Shown here: positions 8,501 to 16,338 of the stretch, in pieces
Numbering within the stretch: the first letter of the stretch is position 1
How the letters are laid out: every line of letters starts with the position of its first letter
NCBI GenBank assembly: GCA_947063875.1
Contig: CAMSTY010000015.1
Span: forward strand, 1-58,955
Origin: an uncultured bacterium
Lineage (GTDB): Bacteria > Bacillota > Clostridia > Lachnospirales > Lachnospiraceae
Reading direction: 5' to 3'
DNA length: 58,955 bases
Program-made: the position numbers and the translations under genes
The notes under the pieces: generated by a model
The model's input: only the letters and a program-made list of their open reading frames with translations
Told to the model about the DNA's origin: nothing
Database searches by the model: none

Positions 8501-10134
8501 AATTCCTCGCCATTGGCATATACCCCGGCAATCTCATACCCATCTTCCGGCTCCACGGCAAAGTAGAGGTTCTCCCCCTCTGCCACACTGTCGCTTCCTT
8601 TGACCCTGGCTGCCTCCTCAAACGGATTCACCGCATAATCCACAGAGAAAAGGCTCTCTTCCTCTTCTGCAATGATCTCCTCAATATCCTCCCAGGCCAC
8701 TTTCACCGCCTTGGCATTGACATTGTCCAGAATCGTCACCGTATCGAAAACTTTCCCTTTCAGTTCTCCCAGGAATTCAATCGTATCGTCCTCTAAGGCC
8801 TGGCCTTCCATCTCAATCCGGTCAGCCTTGTCGCCGGCTGTATCTTCGGCTTTGGTCTCCTCCTCGATATCACTATCAGAAGCTTCTGTCTCCTCCGGAT
8901 TGCCGGCTGTGCTCTCCTCGGCTTTCGTCTCTTCCTCCGAATCCTCTTCCGTCTCGTCCGTTTCTGCCTCGGTCTCCTCGCTGCTCTCGGAAGCATCGGT
9001 CTCCTCTTCCTTTGACTCCTCAGTTTCTTCTTCGGACTCACTCTCAGATTCAACGGTCTCTTCTTCCGTCTCTTCCTCAGTCTCGGCTTCGGTCTCTTCC
9101 TCGGTCTCGGCCTCCGTCTCTTCTTCGGTCTCCTCTTCCTGAGACCCTTCCTCAATCAGCGCTCCATCTGCTTCCTCATCCAGATCTCCCAGGGATACCG
9201 CCACAACCGCTGCCTCATGACGGGATACGCTCAACAGTTCCCCGTCCGCTTTCTCGGCTTCCTGTTCTGCCTCAGTCTCCTCTGCTTCCGCCTCGGTTTC
9301 CTCCTCCGGCTCCTCGGCTTCCGCTTCTGTCTCCGGCTCGGCTTCCGTCTCCTCTGGCTCTTCCGGCTCCTCGGCTTCGGTCTCCTCGCTCTCCTCCGGC
9401 CCGGCCGTCGTTTCTTCAGTTTCCTCAGGCGCGCTTCCTTCCTCTGAAGCATCCGTTCCCTCTTCCGCATCCTCTGACGCATCCGCATCCTCCGACGCAT
9501 CCGCACCGGCTTCCGGCTCTGTCACCGTTTCCCCTGCGCTCTCGTCCGCTGCCGTCGTCTCCTTGGAATCCACCACTTCCGCCTTCGGCTTATCCACGAC
9601 GTCGTTGATCATGTCCGATGCTTCATAGTTCTCGGCAAACCTGGCTTCCTCATCATCTTCTATATTTTTCGTATTGGGATTTACCGTCACATCTTCCGTC
9701 TCATACCCGTCGATGTTCACCCGGTAATCCACTACCATCTCGCTCTCGTTCAGGAATAGGAAGACCACATCCTGGGTCCCGGCATTGTAGAACACCTGCA
9801 CGTCGGTTCCCTCCGGCGCATAGCTGTGATCGATCTCCAGGTCCAGTTCATAGACCTTCCCTTCCTTGGTCCCCAAAAGCTCCTCGTACTTGTTCTTGAT
9901 GCTCTTTCTGGCCGCTGCCAGCCGCAGTGAGGAGAGTTTAAACACTTCCCCCTGCTCTTCTGCTTCCCGGATGGCCCTTCGTAGTTCTCCCCCATCCACC
10001 AGGAACAAGGCGTTCTCTGACTCTCCCGCCGCAAACACGGTGCCCAGATTACCGCCTACGTTCGTGGCCACCATAGCCACAGTCAGCATGAAGGCTATCA
10101 AGCGTCGGTAGTTCCTGCGAATTTGCTTCCACAT
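2590..10134 (-). CDS. Giant LPXTG-anchored surface protein with acidic stalk, beta-helix and Cna-B-like domains
   Basis: Cell-wall-anchored protein of 2514 residues, probably an adhesin. Order: signal peptide (1-36, ending VFAAG); a small folded region; Glu/Thr/Ser-rich acidic tract (about 190-440); globular region with DUF-like beta domains (about 450-740); long right-handed beta-helix with many GGGV/GGGI turns and NGT/TGG repeats (about 750-1920); one Cna-B-like domain (about 1980-2100); two tandem homologous Cna-B-like domains (about 2110-2257 and 2264-2408), each opening LTISKEVVNGT and closing with an NTF motif that carries the Asn expected for a Lys-Asn isopeptide bond; Pro/Gly10 linker; sorting signal LPKTG (2477-2481), hydrophobic segment and charged tail. 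RBS GAGAGGAAG. A BTAD regulator gene lies just upstream. No sortase gene is in the window. Isopeptide chemistry and adhesion are inferred from the domain families. Confidence 0.9.
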   Translation of the reverse strand: MWKQIRRNYRRLIAFMLTVAMVATNVGGNLGTVFAAGESENALFLVDGGELRRAIREAEEQGEVFKLSSLRLAAARKSIKNKYEELLGTKEGKVYELDLEIDHSYAPEGTDVQVFYNAGTQDVVFLFLNESEMVVDYRVNIDGYETEDVTVNPNTKNIEDDEEARFAENYEASDMINDVVDKPKAEVVDSKETTAADESAGETVTEPEAGADASEDADASEDAEEGTDASEEGSAPEETEETTAGPEESEETEAEEPEEPEETEAEPETEAEAEEPEEETEAEAEETEAEQEAEKADGELLSVSRHEAAVVAVSLGDLDEEADGALIEEGSQEEETEEETEAETEEETEAETEEETEEETVESESESEEETEESKEEETDASESSEETEAETDETEEDSEEETKAEESTAGNPEETEASDSDIEEETKAEDTAGDKADRIEMEGQALEDDTIEFLGELKGKVFDTVTILDNVNAKAVKVAWEDIEEIIAEEEESLFSVDYAVNPFEEAARVKGSDSVAEGENLYFAVEPEDGYEIAGVYANGEELEQAEVSGLASASDWGGYAYVYVVEGVAEDLAIEIEMEGAEEFIPAAIYTKETDDAVFTVDVPDGAFAEEVELQVKKIEDEVHIEELKDQANGLLKDGQTVADVQVYDVSFISKETGEEVEPTQAVGVSAHMKAPVMQEKAAEKDLDITEISVVHLPDNKAAEVVTSTENVEETKFEFQTESFSEIMFLAVTTDEAASGAAKIVSGDTAVYYETLQAAIDAIGGTGENAQPQGAEIVLLKDVTENIVSTEKSYTLDMQNHTVNGDGKGSVFAITNKNGGTVTLKNGTITGGKAATGGGIRAIGTEKDPATPFTLNVESCYIKGNTAVGQYGTSGHGGGVCLGSTGSDAALSANNGSVINGTWKNTDISGNIGGGVHIHGVNTTKQQSLKPTILVSKNDLVFDNVTITNNTKQKAGAAAGLNVAYATLTAKDCTISGNGLATIDKAGGVFIAGYSVVTFNGGKIENNAGKTVGGLYWDGGNVTVDGTVIKGNTAAANAKSNGVYLSGTSYCTFEMTSGAIYDNGTGNDIYIYLAGKNAPMLANIIAANAMQDPDMGENFFANYDYTWTGLNLGTAISKSGKKATGTYKAVAGKEPTKIAKIGNKEFMSLAQAVAAAQAGETIELIPSDEGSSILSILDSKAVDVDKEITFDLKGVNFSAQSKELFHIAEGGKLILSNTGDADESRTINGTIVTEKGGQLIVGAGISLASAVDYKGDSLVINGKHEKLNISLGEGKIITAGEGFDVTTSLNLTLDAKTLNNLNGNTAISDITLVTGCAKEAAEQLTKKITVTDLNFIDKNIAVIVNEDGNVVLRKSDLSGVYLDGDKGDDSNSGLNSASPVKTFQKAVELLGAAADLKTIYVLGPVTVSGNETWSLPEGELKRYEKYTGTLVKVTGTLTLQNIIIDGAGRVDENQPVGGFAVEQKEGVASRAALVTVDNNGTLNIKDGTILQNNIQSKDSNIFHEGGAVTNNGTLNMTGGKIQYNHAYLGGGVHSEGRFSMSGGEISNNTADGTYGNTTDGRAACGGGVYVIGTEGMEMTGGVISSNKATGTLSSGGGISLGSRNINLNRGKTANLVMAGGTITKNHADGWGGGINMSIGTAEISRGDITYNTAQGYKSGLQNDYWIGGGIYVEGYKEHPNGEITRGAELYIKNVEIAENTAQWGGGGIAACPTATVEIYRIQGGVIHDNRSKDVYKNYLSDIVINQTNYRPAIAINSKMLGGGEYNWRYSSSEGEGKLVPYETLNQEHIKSAIEIYSDGDPADIKAGASDCDVRIMNNSVKNRGSSVSGRGGGIAVNGHLVLGEAGGYRIVHTYFTKYLSGDVKRDGARPPILRDEVKLDQEIATDGKDAAGREYVNKIPDFMGSQYEFVDYGLYYALMDARDVDYNEATGELTITSKEGIKTTYNNKEVIVDEDGNMHAVSYSITVDKSGDKTIYLDYVRPTFTLDIEKLWRGDNNNTDNTRKPVTIRVARKYDNTVIAEVELDINSETLHKRILNVQDDGEAVLEEIPKDQVLELPGSISEYIIKEDTSGMPEYSDSYKIREEEVNGNKHYVVIVTNTYGNPELSDLTISKEVVNGTKENGAEDIEWNFIVTLKDENGNPLDVVNNSEDDVEDAMGLLAFHATWDHGNGNAEPLVFELPPDGQLHFALKHNESITIEGLPVGTRYTVIETEANNGECTTTVEGGTEIKEEEKTIGSQGSIAKDVAEKVTFKNTFLKRSSLTISKEVVNGTEENKAESKEWNFTVTLKDANGNSLNTVNAGDDMDQIGLLSFPATLTHKDGQAEDIMLEVSEADQFSVILKHGESITIKGIPVNTQYTVVEEEANQEDSTTTVDGGTVVKDSEGKDQGSTGTVVADKDTAVKFINTFPTIPDNPPDNPPPYNPPGGGGGGGGGGRTPSRPTTNIDIPEVPLADFPGEPVTELIEEVEVPLVALPKTGDSRHAGMLLALLGIAGLGALFSAAALKKGKEDE
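8820..9570. repeat. Low-complexity Glu/Thr-coding tract
   Basis: Imperfect short repeats (minus strand GAGGAAGAGACN units) coding EETEAE/EEETEAET runs within the surface protein, residues about 190-440. A central island without repeats (residues about 300-330) splits it in two. Several antisense and alternative frames are open here purely from composition. Confidence 0.75.
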
Positions 10135-10230
10135 ACTTCCTCTCTCCTTTTCTCTTTATTGCTTTGATCTATCTTGAACGCTTCCTTTGCGAAACGTAAT
10201 TTCCAGATAGTTCCACTCTTCCGGAGTATA

Positions 10231-10277
10231 AAAAAATTGTAACACTTCACCCGTTACATGAAGCGTTACAATTTTTT
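10231..10277 (-). terminator. Hairpin terminator of the BTAD gene, with GTTACA repeats
   Basis: AAAAATTGTAAC-cTTCA arms pair across a 9-nt loop, followed by seven T on the minus strand, about 50 bp past the BTAD stop. The motif GTTACA occurs directly at 10253 and 10265 and inverted at 10239, so it may also be a regulator binding site for the surface-protein promoter, which must lie in 10135-10230. Confidence 0.6.
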
Positions 10278-10329
10278 GCATTTTTTTAAAAAAATAACTT
10301 TTTAACTTCCTTTTCCTTGATATCCGTTC

Positions 10330-11625
10330 TTAATCGCTTTCTCCTGCCCCAGCGCCCTCCGTCTCCGGAAACACTGGTGCATGAAAATAATGAATCTGAT
10401 ATCTTCCCACTCGCGAGTTCTGCCGAAAACAGCTCTCAATCCGGGAGGATATCCGGCCGCAGCCCTCCTGCCCGGTCCCCACCAGAAGAATCAGATACTG
10501 GTTCTTCTGATAACGGGTATAAGTGTCCGCCCTATGCAGACAATTGCCGATTGCCTTTCCCAGACGTGTCATCGCCTCCTCCAGCAAACCGCCCTCATCC
10601 TCCAAGGCAATCTCTCCCGACTTCTCCGTCACGGAACACAGCATCAGGCAATGAGGCTGATCCATCCCTTCCAGCCTGCGCAGTTCATGACGGTATATCC
10701 AGGAAAATTCCAGATAATCGCAGTAAAGGCCCCCGCTCTCATATTTCTTTTCTCTCAGCTTCCCGTGAATCTCCGTCAGATCCCTAGGCGAACCCTTAAT
10801 CCTCGCGTTAATCCTGCGAATCCGCGCCGTCAGTTCCCTAGAAGGATGAATCCCCAGCTCTTCCGTCAGCATCCTCACCGACTGCTCCGATGCCTCCAAC
10901 GCTTCCTTCCAGCAGCCCATCCCTATAAGCGCATCCAGTTCCGCAACAAACCACTCCTCATAGGGATACAGCCGGGCCGCCTTTCTGACTACTGTAAGAA
11001 CCCGGTCATGCTGTCCGCTTTCAGAAAATACCTGTATACAAGTCCGGATACATTGAAAATACAGTTCCTGATAATAAAGCTGATTTTCCGCCACCCAGAT
11101 CTCCGATGTCAGGTCTGTCAGAAATTCTCCTTCATACAGATTGCATGCCTCTTCCAGCAGTCCCTCCTGTTTTTTGCCTTCTGGTTCTTTACGGTTCATG
11201 GCATGCAAATCTCTCCTGCCCTCTGATCCATGAATCTTTATGGCACGCTTTGCCGCTGTCTCAAACATCCTGGCATCCACCTGAAGTTCCAAGCCATCCG
11301 GCATCCACCTGAAAATCCCCTTCTCGTTAAAATGATCCTCCTTCGTCATCAGTCCTGCCGCAATCAGCTGCCGCTTCAGGCGAAAAGCCACTACTCTCAG
11401 CCGGCCGGAATCGTTGTCTGTCTCTTCCTCTCCATAAAGCAGTTCCAGTACTTTCCTGCGTTCAATCCCCTTTTCCCCACAGAGCAGCATAAGAATAAAA
11501 AGATTCATCGTCTTGCTGAACAGGCTCCCCGGAAGTTTCATTTTCTCCCCATTCAAAGCAATCCAGAAATCCCCCATCATGTGCACAGTCAGGACATCCT
11601 TTTCCCGCCTATCTGTCCCTGTCAT
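10330..11625 (-). CDS. BTAD/SARP-type regulator with degenerate GGDEF-like C-terminus
   Basis: A 431-residue cytoplasmic regulator. Residues about 8-100 form a SARP-like winged helix (LSGRLRVVAFRLKRQL-type segment near 80-95). Residues about 150-275 are a bacterial transcriptional activator domain of TPR-like helices, ending ELGIHPSRELTARI. Residues about 330-425 (RADTYTRYQKNQYLILL) resemble a nucleotidyl-cyclase/GGDEF fold in which the catalytic GGDEF is absent (YQKNQ in its place). The gene sits 35 bp after metA and 195 bp before the giant surface-protein gene. It is likely a local activator of that gene; the cyclase-like reading is by pattern only. Confidence 0.75.
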   Translation of the reverse strand: MTGTDRREKDVLTVHMMGDFWIALNGEKMKLPGSLFSKTMNLFILMLLCGEKGIERRKVLELLYGEEETDNDSGRLRVVAFRLKRQLIAAGLMTKEDHFNEKGIFRWMPDGLELQVDARMFETAAKRAIKIHGSEGRRDLHAMNRKEPEGKKQEGLLEEACNLYEGEFLTDLTSEIWVAENQLYYQELYFQCIRTCIQVFSESGQHDRVLTVVRKAARLYPYEEWFVAELDALIGMGCWKEALEASEQSVRMLTEELGIHPSRELTARIRRINARIKGSPRDLTEIHGKLREKKYESGGLYCDYLEFSWIYRHELRRLEGMDQPHCLMLCSVTEKSGEIALEDEGGLLEEAMTRLGKAIGNCLHRADTYTRYQKNQYLILLVGTGQEGCGRISSRIESCFRQNSRVGRYQIHYFHAPVFPETEGAGAGESD

Positions 11626-11660
11626 ATGCCCTTTTACCCCCTCCCGCGATTTCGCGATTG

Positions 11661-12581
11661 CTACTCTTCATCCGCCTCCAGGATATAATCCGTAGTCTGG
11701 TATACATAATAGTTCAGCCAATTCGCATAAAGCGTGTTGCACACATTCCGCCAGCTGAGAACCGGCCTGCTGAAAGGATCATTATCTTCATAATAATTGC
11801 AGGGAACCTCCGGCGACAGTCCCTTGTCAATATCCCGGTGATATTCATTGTTCAATGTCATCCGGTCATACTCGGGGTGACCCTGGACAAAAATCTGGCT
11901 GCCGTCCTCACGAATAACAAGCAAAACCCCGGCTTCCCGCGACTCGGCCAGGATATTCAGTTCCGAATGCCTCTCAATGTCCCTGCGCCGGACCTCTGTA
12001 TGCCGGGAATGCGGCGCCATAATAGAATCATCCATGCCCCGGACCAGCGGCACCTTATGATGCAGCACCTGATGACGGTAAATACCGGAAAGCTTCTTTT
12101 CCCTCTTATACTTGGGGATGCCATAGTGGTAATAAAGTCCCGCCTGCGCTCCCCAGCAGATATACAACGTGGAATGGACATGAACCTTCGTCCACTCCAT
12201 AATCGTCTTCAGTTCTTCCCAATAATTAACCTCCTCAAATTCCAGGTGCTCCACCGGCGCGCCGGTGATAATCATTCCGTCGAATTTATTCCGGCGAATC
12301 TCCTCAAAGGTCACATAAAACTTATTCAGATGGCTGGCCGAGGTATTCTTGGAAATGTGTGTTGAAAGCATCAGAAACGTGCAGTCCACCTGAAGCGGGG
12401 TATTGGACAGGGCCCGCAGCAGCTGCGTCTCTGTCTCCTCCTTAATCGGCATCAGGTTGAGAATCAGGATCTGCAGAGGCCGGATATCCTGGCTCAGCGC
12501 ACGTTTCTCATCCATCACAAAGATATTTTCTGACTCCAGAATCGCTCTGGCCGGCAGGTCATTTTGTACTTTAATCGGCAT
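11661..12581 (-). CDS. metAA: Homoserine O-acetyltransferase (MetA family)
   Basis: First committed step of methionine synthesis: acylation of the homoserine hydroxyl. The 306 residues match the family length. The catalytic Cys142 (CWGAQAG), His235 and Glu237 (GHPEYD) are all present. Residue 111 is Glu (TGAPVEHLEF); in this family Glu111 selects acetyl-CoA and Gly111 succinyl-CoA, so the product is predicted to be O-acetylhomoserine although many databases name the family succinyltransferase. It overlaps the end of ligA by 11 bp, so it is translationally coupled in the queA-ligA run. Confidence 0.93.
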   Translation of the reverse strand: MPIKVQNDLPARAILESENIFVMDEKRALSQDIRPLQILILNLMPIKEETETQLLRALSNTPLQVDCTFLMLSTHISKNTSASHLNKFYVTFEEIRRNKFDGMIITGAPVEHLEFEEVNYWEELKTIMEWTKVHVHSTLYICWGAQAGLYYHYGIPKYKREKKLSGIYRHQVLHHKVPLVRGMDDSIMAPHSRHTEVRRRDIERHSELNILAESREAGVLLVIREDGSQIFVQGHPEYDRMTLNNEYHRDIDKGLSPEVPCNYYEDNDPFSRPVLSWRNVCNTLYANWLNYYVYQTTDYILEADEE

Positions 12582-14556
12582 TGTCGTTTCCTCCCAGCAT
12601 ATTTAAGAAATCCTGCTCGGAAATAATCGGGATTCCCAGTTCTTTCGCTTTCTTATTTTTAGAAGAGTTGGATGCCACATCATTATTGATCAGGTAACTG
12701 GTTTTCGCTGTCACGGACCCGGTCGCCTTGCCTCCCCGTTTTTCGATCTCCGCCTGCAATGCCTTGCGGTTGGCAAAATGCTCCACTGATCCGGTAATGA
12801 CAAAAACCATCCCGGCAAATATGGCCTCTTCCTGGCTTTCCGGCTCGATCTCAATCTCCAGTTCCGCCAGCAGCCTGTCTACCTGGCTGTTATTCCTCTC
12901 CGATGCAAAATAATCAATCCAGGCATCGGCAAGAACCTCTCCGATTCCATCCGTCTCCGTCAGTTCCTCCTTCTTTGCCTTTCTCATGGCGTCAAAATCC
13001 GAATGGAACGTACGGCACATCATCTTGGCATTCGCCAGGCCGATCCCTGTAATCCCCAGGCCATAAATCAGCCGCGGAAGCGTAGTATGCGACGCCGTGC
13101 GCACAGCCGCCGTCAGGTTATCGTAGGATCTTTTCCCAAAACCCTCCATCTCCACAATCGCCTCCTGATGACGGTCCAGGTGGAAAATATCTGCATACTC
13201 ATGAATAAATCCGGCAGCAATAAACTTTTCCAGCGTCGCCTCTGATAAACCGTCTATATTCAGCGCGTCCCTGCTCACCAGCAGCGTGAAGCTTTTGATT
13301 TTCTTTGCCTGGCATTCCGGGTTCATGCAGTATAGCGAGCGGACATCGTTCACCTGGCGGATGCCGACCTCTCCGCCGCAGACCGGGCACTTCTCAGGGA
13401 TCTGTATATTCCCGCTGCGGGTCAGGTTCTCTGCAATCTGCGGAATGATCATATTCGCCTTGTAAACGGTAATGGCGTCCCCTTCTCCCAACTCCAGCGC
13501 CTCCATAATGCTGATATTGTGCACACTGGCGCGGCTGACCGTTGTTCCCTCCAGCTCCACCGGTTCAAAGATTGCCACCGGATTAATCAGGCCGGTTCGG
13601 GATGCGCTCCACTCGATCTCAAGCAGACGGGTCTCGCGAATCTCATCCGCCCATTTAAAGGCAATCGAATTGCGGGGGAATTTGGCTGTCCGCCCCAGAG
13701 ACTCCCCATAAGCGATATCATCCATGAGGAGTACCAGGCCATCCGACGGCATGTCACAGGACTGCACGGCTTCCGAAAAGGAGCCGACCGCTTCCGGAAG
13801 CGTTTCCCTGGTCACCTCCCGATATTCAACCACATCAAACCCCTGGCGGCGCAGCCACTCAAACTGCTCCTTCCGGGAATTTTTAAAATCCACCCCGTCT
13901 GCCCGCACCAGCGCAAACGCCTCAAAATTCACATTCCTCGCTGCCGTAATCTCATTGTTCAGCTGGCGGACCGAACCGCTGCACAGGTTCCGGGGATTCT
14001 TATAACGGGCATCGGCATCCTCAATCTGTTCGTTGATGCGTTCAAAATCCGAATAACGGATCACCGCTTCCCCCCGCAGGATCAGCTGGCCCTCATAGGC
14101 GATCCGCAAAGGCACATTGGCAAATACCTTCGCATTGTTGGTAATCACCTCTCCAATCTCCCCGTTCCCGCGTGTGACCGCTTTTACCAGTTCTCCGCCT
14201 TCATAGGTCAGTACGATCGTCAGGCCATCCAGCTTCCACGACAGCAATCCCTTTTGCTCTCCCAGCCAGTCCTGCAGCGCCGCCACTTCTTTTGTCTTAT
14301 CCAATGACAGCATCGGAAATTCGTGCGCCTCCTTGGGAAGTTCACTCAGGACCTCATATCCTACCTTTTGAGTAGGACTTCCTGCCAGCACAATTCCCGT
14401 CTCCTTCTCCAGGGCCAGCAATTCGTCATACAGCCGGTCGTACTCCAGATTGCTCATAATCTCCCGGCTTTCCTGATAATATGCCCTCGCCGCCGCAAGA
14501 AGGATTCTTGTCAGTTCCTTCATCCGCCTGATCGTTTCTTCTCTATTCCCGGTCAT
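12571..14556 (-). CDS. ligA: NAD-dependent DNA ligase LigA
   Basis: Seals nicks during replication and repair using NAD+. The 661 residues hold domain Ia (1-65), adenylation domain with KLDG nucleophile Lys108, TRGNGEIGE motif, OB fold, Cys4 zinc finger (CPVCGG ... CMNPEC, about 405-430), HhH repeats (about 440-580) and C-terminal BRCT (about 590-655). In domain Ia the usual PxxSDxEYD reads IMSNLEYD and the His of the YH pair is Tyr, so two NMN-contacting positions are changed; this appears to be a clade variant. Overlaps rluF-like upstream by 14 bp and metA downstream by 11 bp. Confidence 0.95.
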   Translation of the reverse strand: MTGNREETIRRMKELTRILLAAARAYYQESREIMSNLEYDRLYDELLALEKETGIVLAGSPTQKVGYEVLSELPKEAHEFPMLSLDKTKEVAALQDWLGEQKGLLSWKLDGLTIVLTYEGGELVKAVTRGNGEIGEVITNNAKVFANVPLRIAYEGQLILRGEAVIRYSDFERINEQIEDADARYKNPRNLCSGSVRQLNNEITAARNVNFEAFALVRADGVDFKNSRKEQFEWLRRQGFDVVEYREVTRETLPEAVGSFSEAVQSCDMPSDGLVLLMDDIAYGESLGRTAKFPRNSIAFKWADEIRETRLLEIEWSASRTGLINPVAIFEPVELEGTTVSRASVHNISIMEALELGEGDAITVYKANMIIPQIAENLTRSGNIQIPEKCPVCGGEVGIRQVNDVRSLYCMNPECQAKKIKSFTLLVSRDALNIDGLSEATLEKFIAAGFIHEYADIFHLDRHQEAIVEMEGFGKRSYDNLTAAVRTASHTTLPRLIYGLGITGIGLANAKMMCRTFHSDFDAMRKAKKEELTETDGIGEVLADAWIDYFASERNNSQVDRLLAELEIEIEPESQEEAIFAGMVFVITGSVEHFANRKALQAEIEKRGGKATGSVTAKTSYLINNDVASNSSKNKKAKELGIPIISEQDFLNMLGGNDNAD

Positions 14557-15277
14557 CTTCCAACCTCCGCTTCAATTCTTCCCACTCTGCCGGTGTCGCT
14601 TTCCGAAAATCCCCTGTTTTCAGCCTCCCCAATCGTATATTCATAATACGTTCCCGCTTCAGCGACACAACACGATATCCCAATTCCTCACACATTCGCC
14701 GGATTTGCCGGTTCAGCCCCTGTGTCAGCACAATACGGAAAACCCGCTCTCCCTCCGGCCAAAGCTTGCAGGGGCGGGTGGTCTCACCCAGCTCCTTCAG
14801 TTCCACACCCTCCTGCATCTTTTTGACAAATGCCGCCGAATAGGGCCTATCCACCGTCACCAGATACTCTTTCTCATGAAGGTTCCCCGCATGTATAATC
14901 TGATTCGCCAGTTCTCCCTGATTCGTCATCAGAAGCAACCCTTCCGAATCCTTGTCCAGACGCCCGATGGGATAAATGCGGGTCGGATAATTCACCAGTT
15001 CCACCACATTGGGCGCCCGGTCCTTGTCCGAAGCCGTACAGACGATTCCCCGCGGCTTATTAACCACCAGCAGTACAGGCTTGATCGGATTTCCTTCATC
15101 CCTCCCCTTTACAGGCGTCTGGCCGCAGAGTATCTTTTCATGGCCGGTAACTTTCTCTCCCATCTTTGCAATCCTGCCGTCGATGGTGACCCGTCCGGCC
15201 TCAATCATGCGGTCCGCCTCTCTGCGGGAGCAGATGCCCCGTTCGCTCAGGTACTTATTCAGACGGATGTATTCCAT
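14543..15277 (-). CDS. RluF/RsuA-family 23S rRNA pseudouridine synthase
   Basis: Isomerises uridine in rRNA. The 244 residues start with an S4 RNA-binding domain (1-60; RLNKYLSERGICSRREAD), followed by the RsuA/RluB/E/F catalytic domain with the motif GRLDKDSEGLLL and catalytic Asp108. The sequence ends with a charged helix, EEWEELKRRLEDD-like, common in RluF of Clostridia. RBS GGGAGAGGAG. Sits 26 bp after queA and overlaps ligA. Exact target uridine (U2604 in E. coli RluF) is inferred only from similarity. Confidence 0.88.
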   Translation of the reverse strand: MEYIRLNKYLSERGICSRREADRMIEAGRVTIDGRIAKMGEKVTGHEKILCGQTPVKGRDEGNPIKPVLLVVNKPRGIVCTASDKDRAPNVVELVNYPTRIYPIGRLDKDSEGLLLMTNQGELANQIIHAGNLHEKEYLVTVDRPYSAAFVKKMQEGVELKELGETTRPCKLWPEGERVFRIVLTQGLNRQIRRMCEELGYRVVSLKRERIMNIRLGRLKTGDFRKATPAEWEELKRRLEDDRE

Positions 15278-15303
15278 GGCTGCTCCTCTCCCTGTCTGTT
15301 TTA

Positions 15304-16338
15304 TTATGTCAAATCCGTAAAAAGACAGGCGTCTCCAAAACTGAAGAACCGGTACCGTTCACGGATTGCCTCTTCGTAGGCATGAAGCACGTGCTCCCGG
15401 CCCGCCAAAGCCGACACCAGCATCACCAGGGTAGACTCCGGCAAATGAAAATTGGTAATCAGGCTGTCCAGAATTTTGAACGAATATCCCGGATAGATAA
15501 AGATATCCGTAAAACCGCTCCCCGGCTTTAGGGTTCCATCCGGCGCCGCCGCCGATTCCAGCGTCCGGCAGCTGGTGGTTCCCACACAGATAATCCTTCC
15601 TCCTGCTGCCTTCGCCCGGTTGATTTTTGCAGCTTCTTCTTCCTCTATTATATAAAACTCGGAATGCATATGGTGATCCAGCACGTTCTCCACCTTCACC
15701 GGCCGGAATGTCCCCAGTCCCACATGCAGCGTCACATGCGCAATCTCCGCTCCCTGCGCCCGGATCTGGTTCAGTAGTTCTTCCGTAAAATGGAGGCCCG
15801 CCGTAGGCGCCGCCGCCGACCCGTCGTTTTTCGCATACACGGTCTGATAACGGTTTTTGTCCTTCAGTTCATGGGTGATATATGGCGGAAGCGGCATCTG
15901 CCCCAGCCGGTCAAGAACCTCCTCAAAAATACCTTCATAGCAAAATCGAATCAGGCGGTTCCCGTCCTCTGCGACTTCCAGGACGGTTGCCTTCAGCAGC
16001 CCATCTCCAAACACCAGTTCTGCTCCCGGCCTACATTTACGTCCCGGCTTCACCAATGTCTCCCAGACATCGCCTTCCCGCCGTTTCAGCAGCAAAATCT
16101 CAACCTTCGTCCCCGTGTCTGCTCTCACACCAAACAGCCGGGCCGGAATCACCTTGGTATCATTAATCACCAGGCAGTCTCCAGGCCTTATATACGCGAC
16201 AATATCCCTGAATACCCGATGCCGGATCTCACCGGTACGCTTATCCATCACCAGCAGACGTGATGCCGAGCGGTCCTCCAGCGGGTCCTGTGCAATCAGC
16301 TCCGGCGGCAAATCAAAATAAAAATCTTTCACATTCAT
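15304..16338 (-). CDS. queA: tRNA preQ1(34) S-adenosylmethionine ribosyltransferase-isomerase
   Basis: Transfers and isomerises the ribosyl group of SAM onto preQ1 at tRNA position 34, making epoxyqueuosine. The 344 residues match the full family length; typical motifs are [18 protein letters not shown] at the start, [34 protein letters not shown] and [19 protein letters not shown]. Its ATG overlaps the stop of the upstream membrane-anchored gene (ATGA). No other queuosine gene is in the window; the partner enzymes, or salvage of preQ1, must be elsewhere. Confidence 0.96.
   Translation of the reverse strand: MNVKDFYFDLPPELIAQDPLEDRSASRLLVMDKRTGEIRHRVFRDIVAYIRPGDCLVINDTKVIPARLFGVRADTGTKVEILLLKRREGDVWETLVKPGRKCRPGAELVFGDGLLKATVLEVAEDGNRLIRFCYEGIFEEVLDRLGQMPLPPYITHELKDKNRYQTVYAKNDGSAAAPTAGLHFTEELLNQIRAQGAEIAHVTLHVGLGTFRPVKVENVLDHHMHSEFYIIEEEEAAKINRAKAAGGRIICVGTTSCRTLESAAAPDGTLKPGSGFTDIFIYPGYSFKILDSLITNFHLPESTLVMLVSALAGREHVLHAYEEAIRERYRFFSFGDACLFTDLT

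Noticed and set aside
8672..9608. Serine- and proline-rich frames opposite the acidic tract of the adhesin
   Set aside because: Composition artefact of GAG/GAA-rich coding; no domain.
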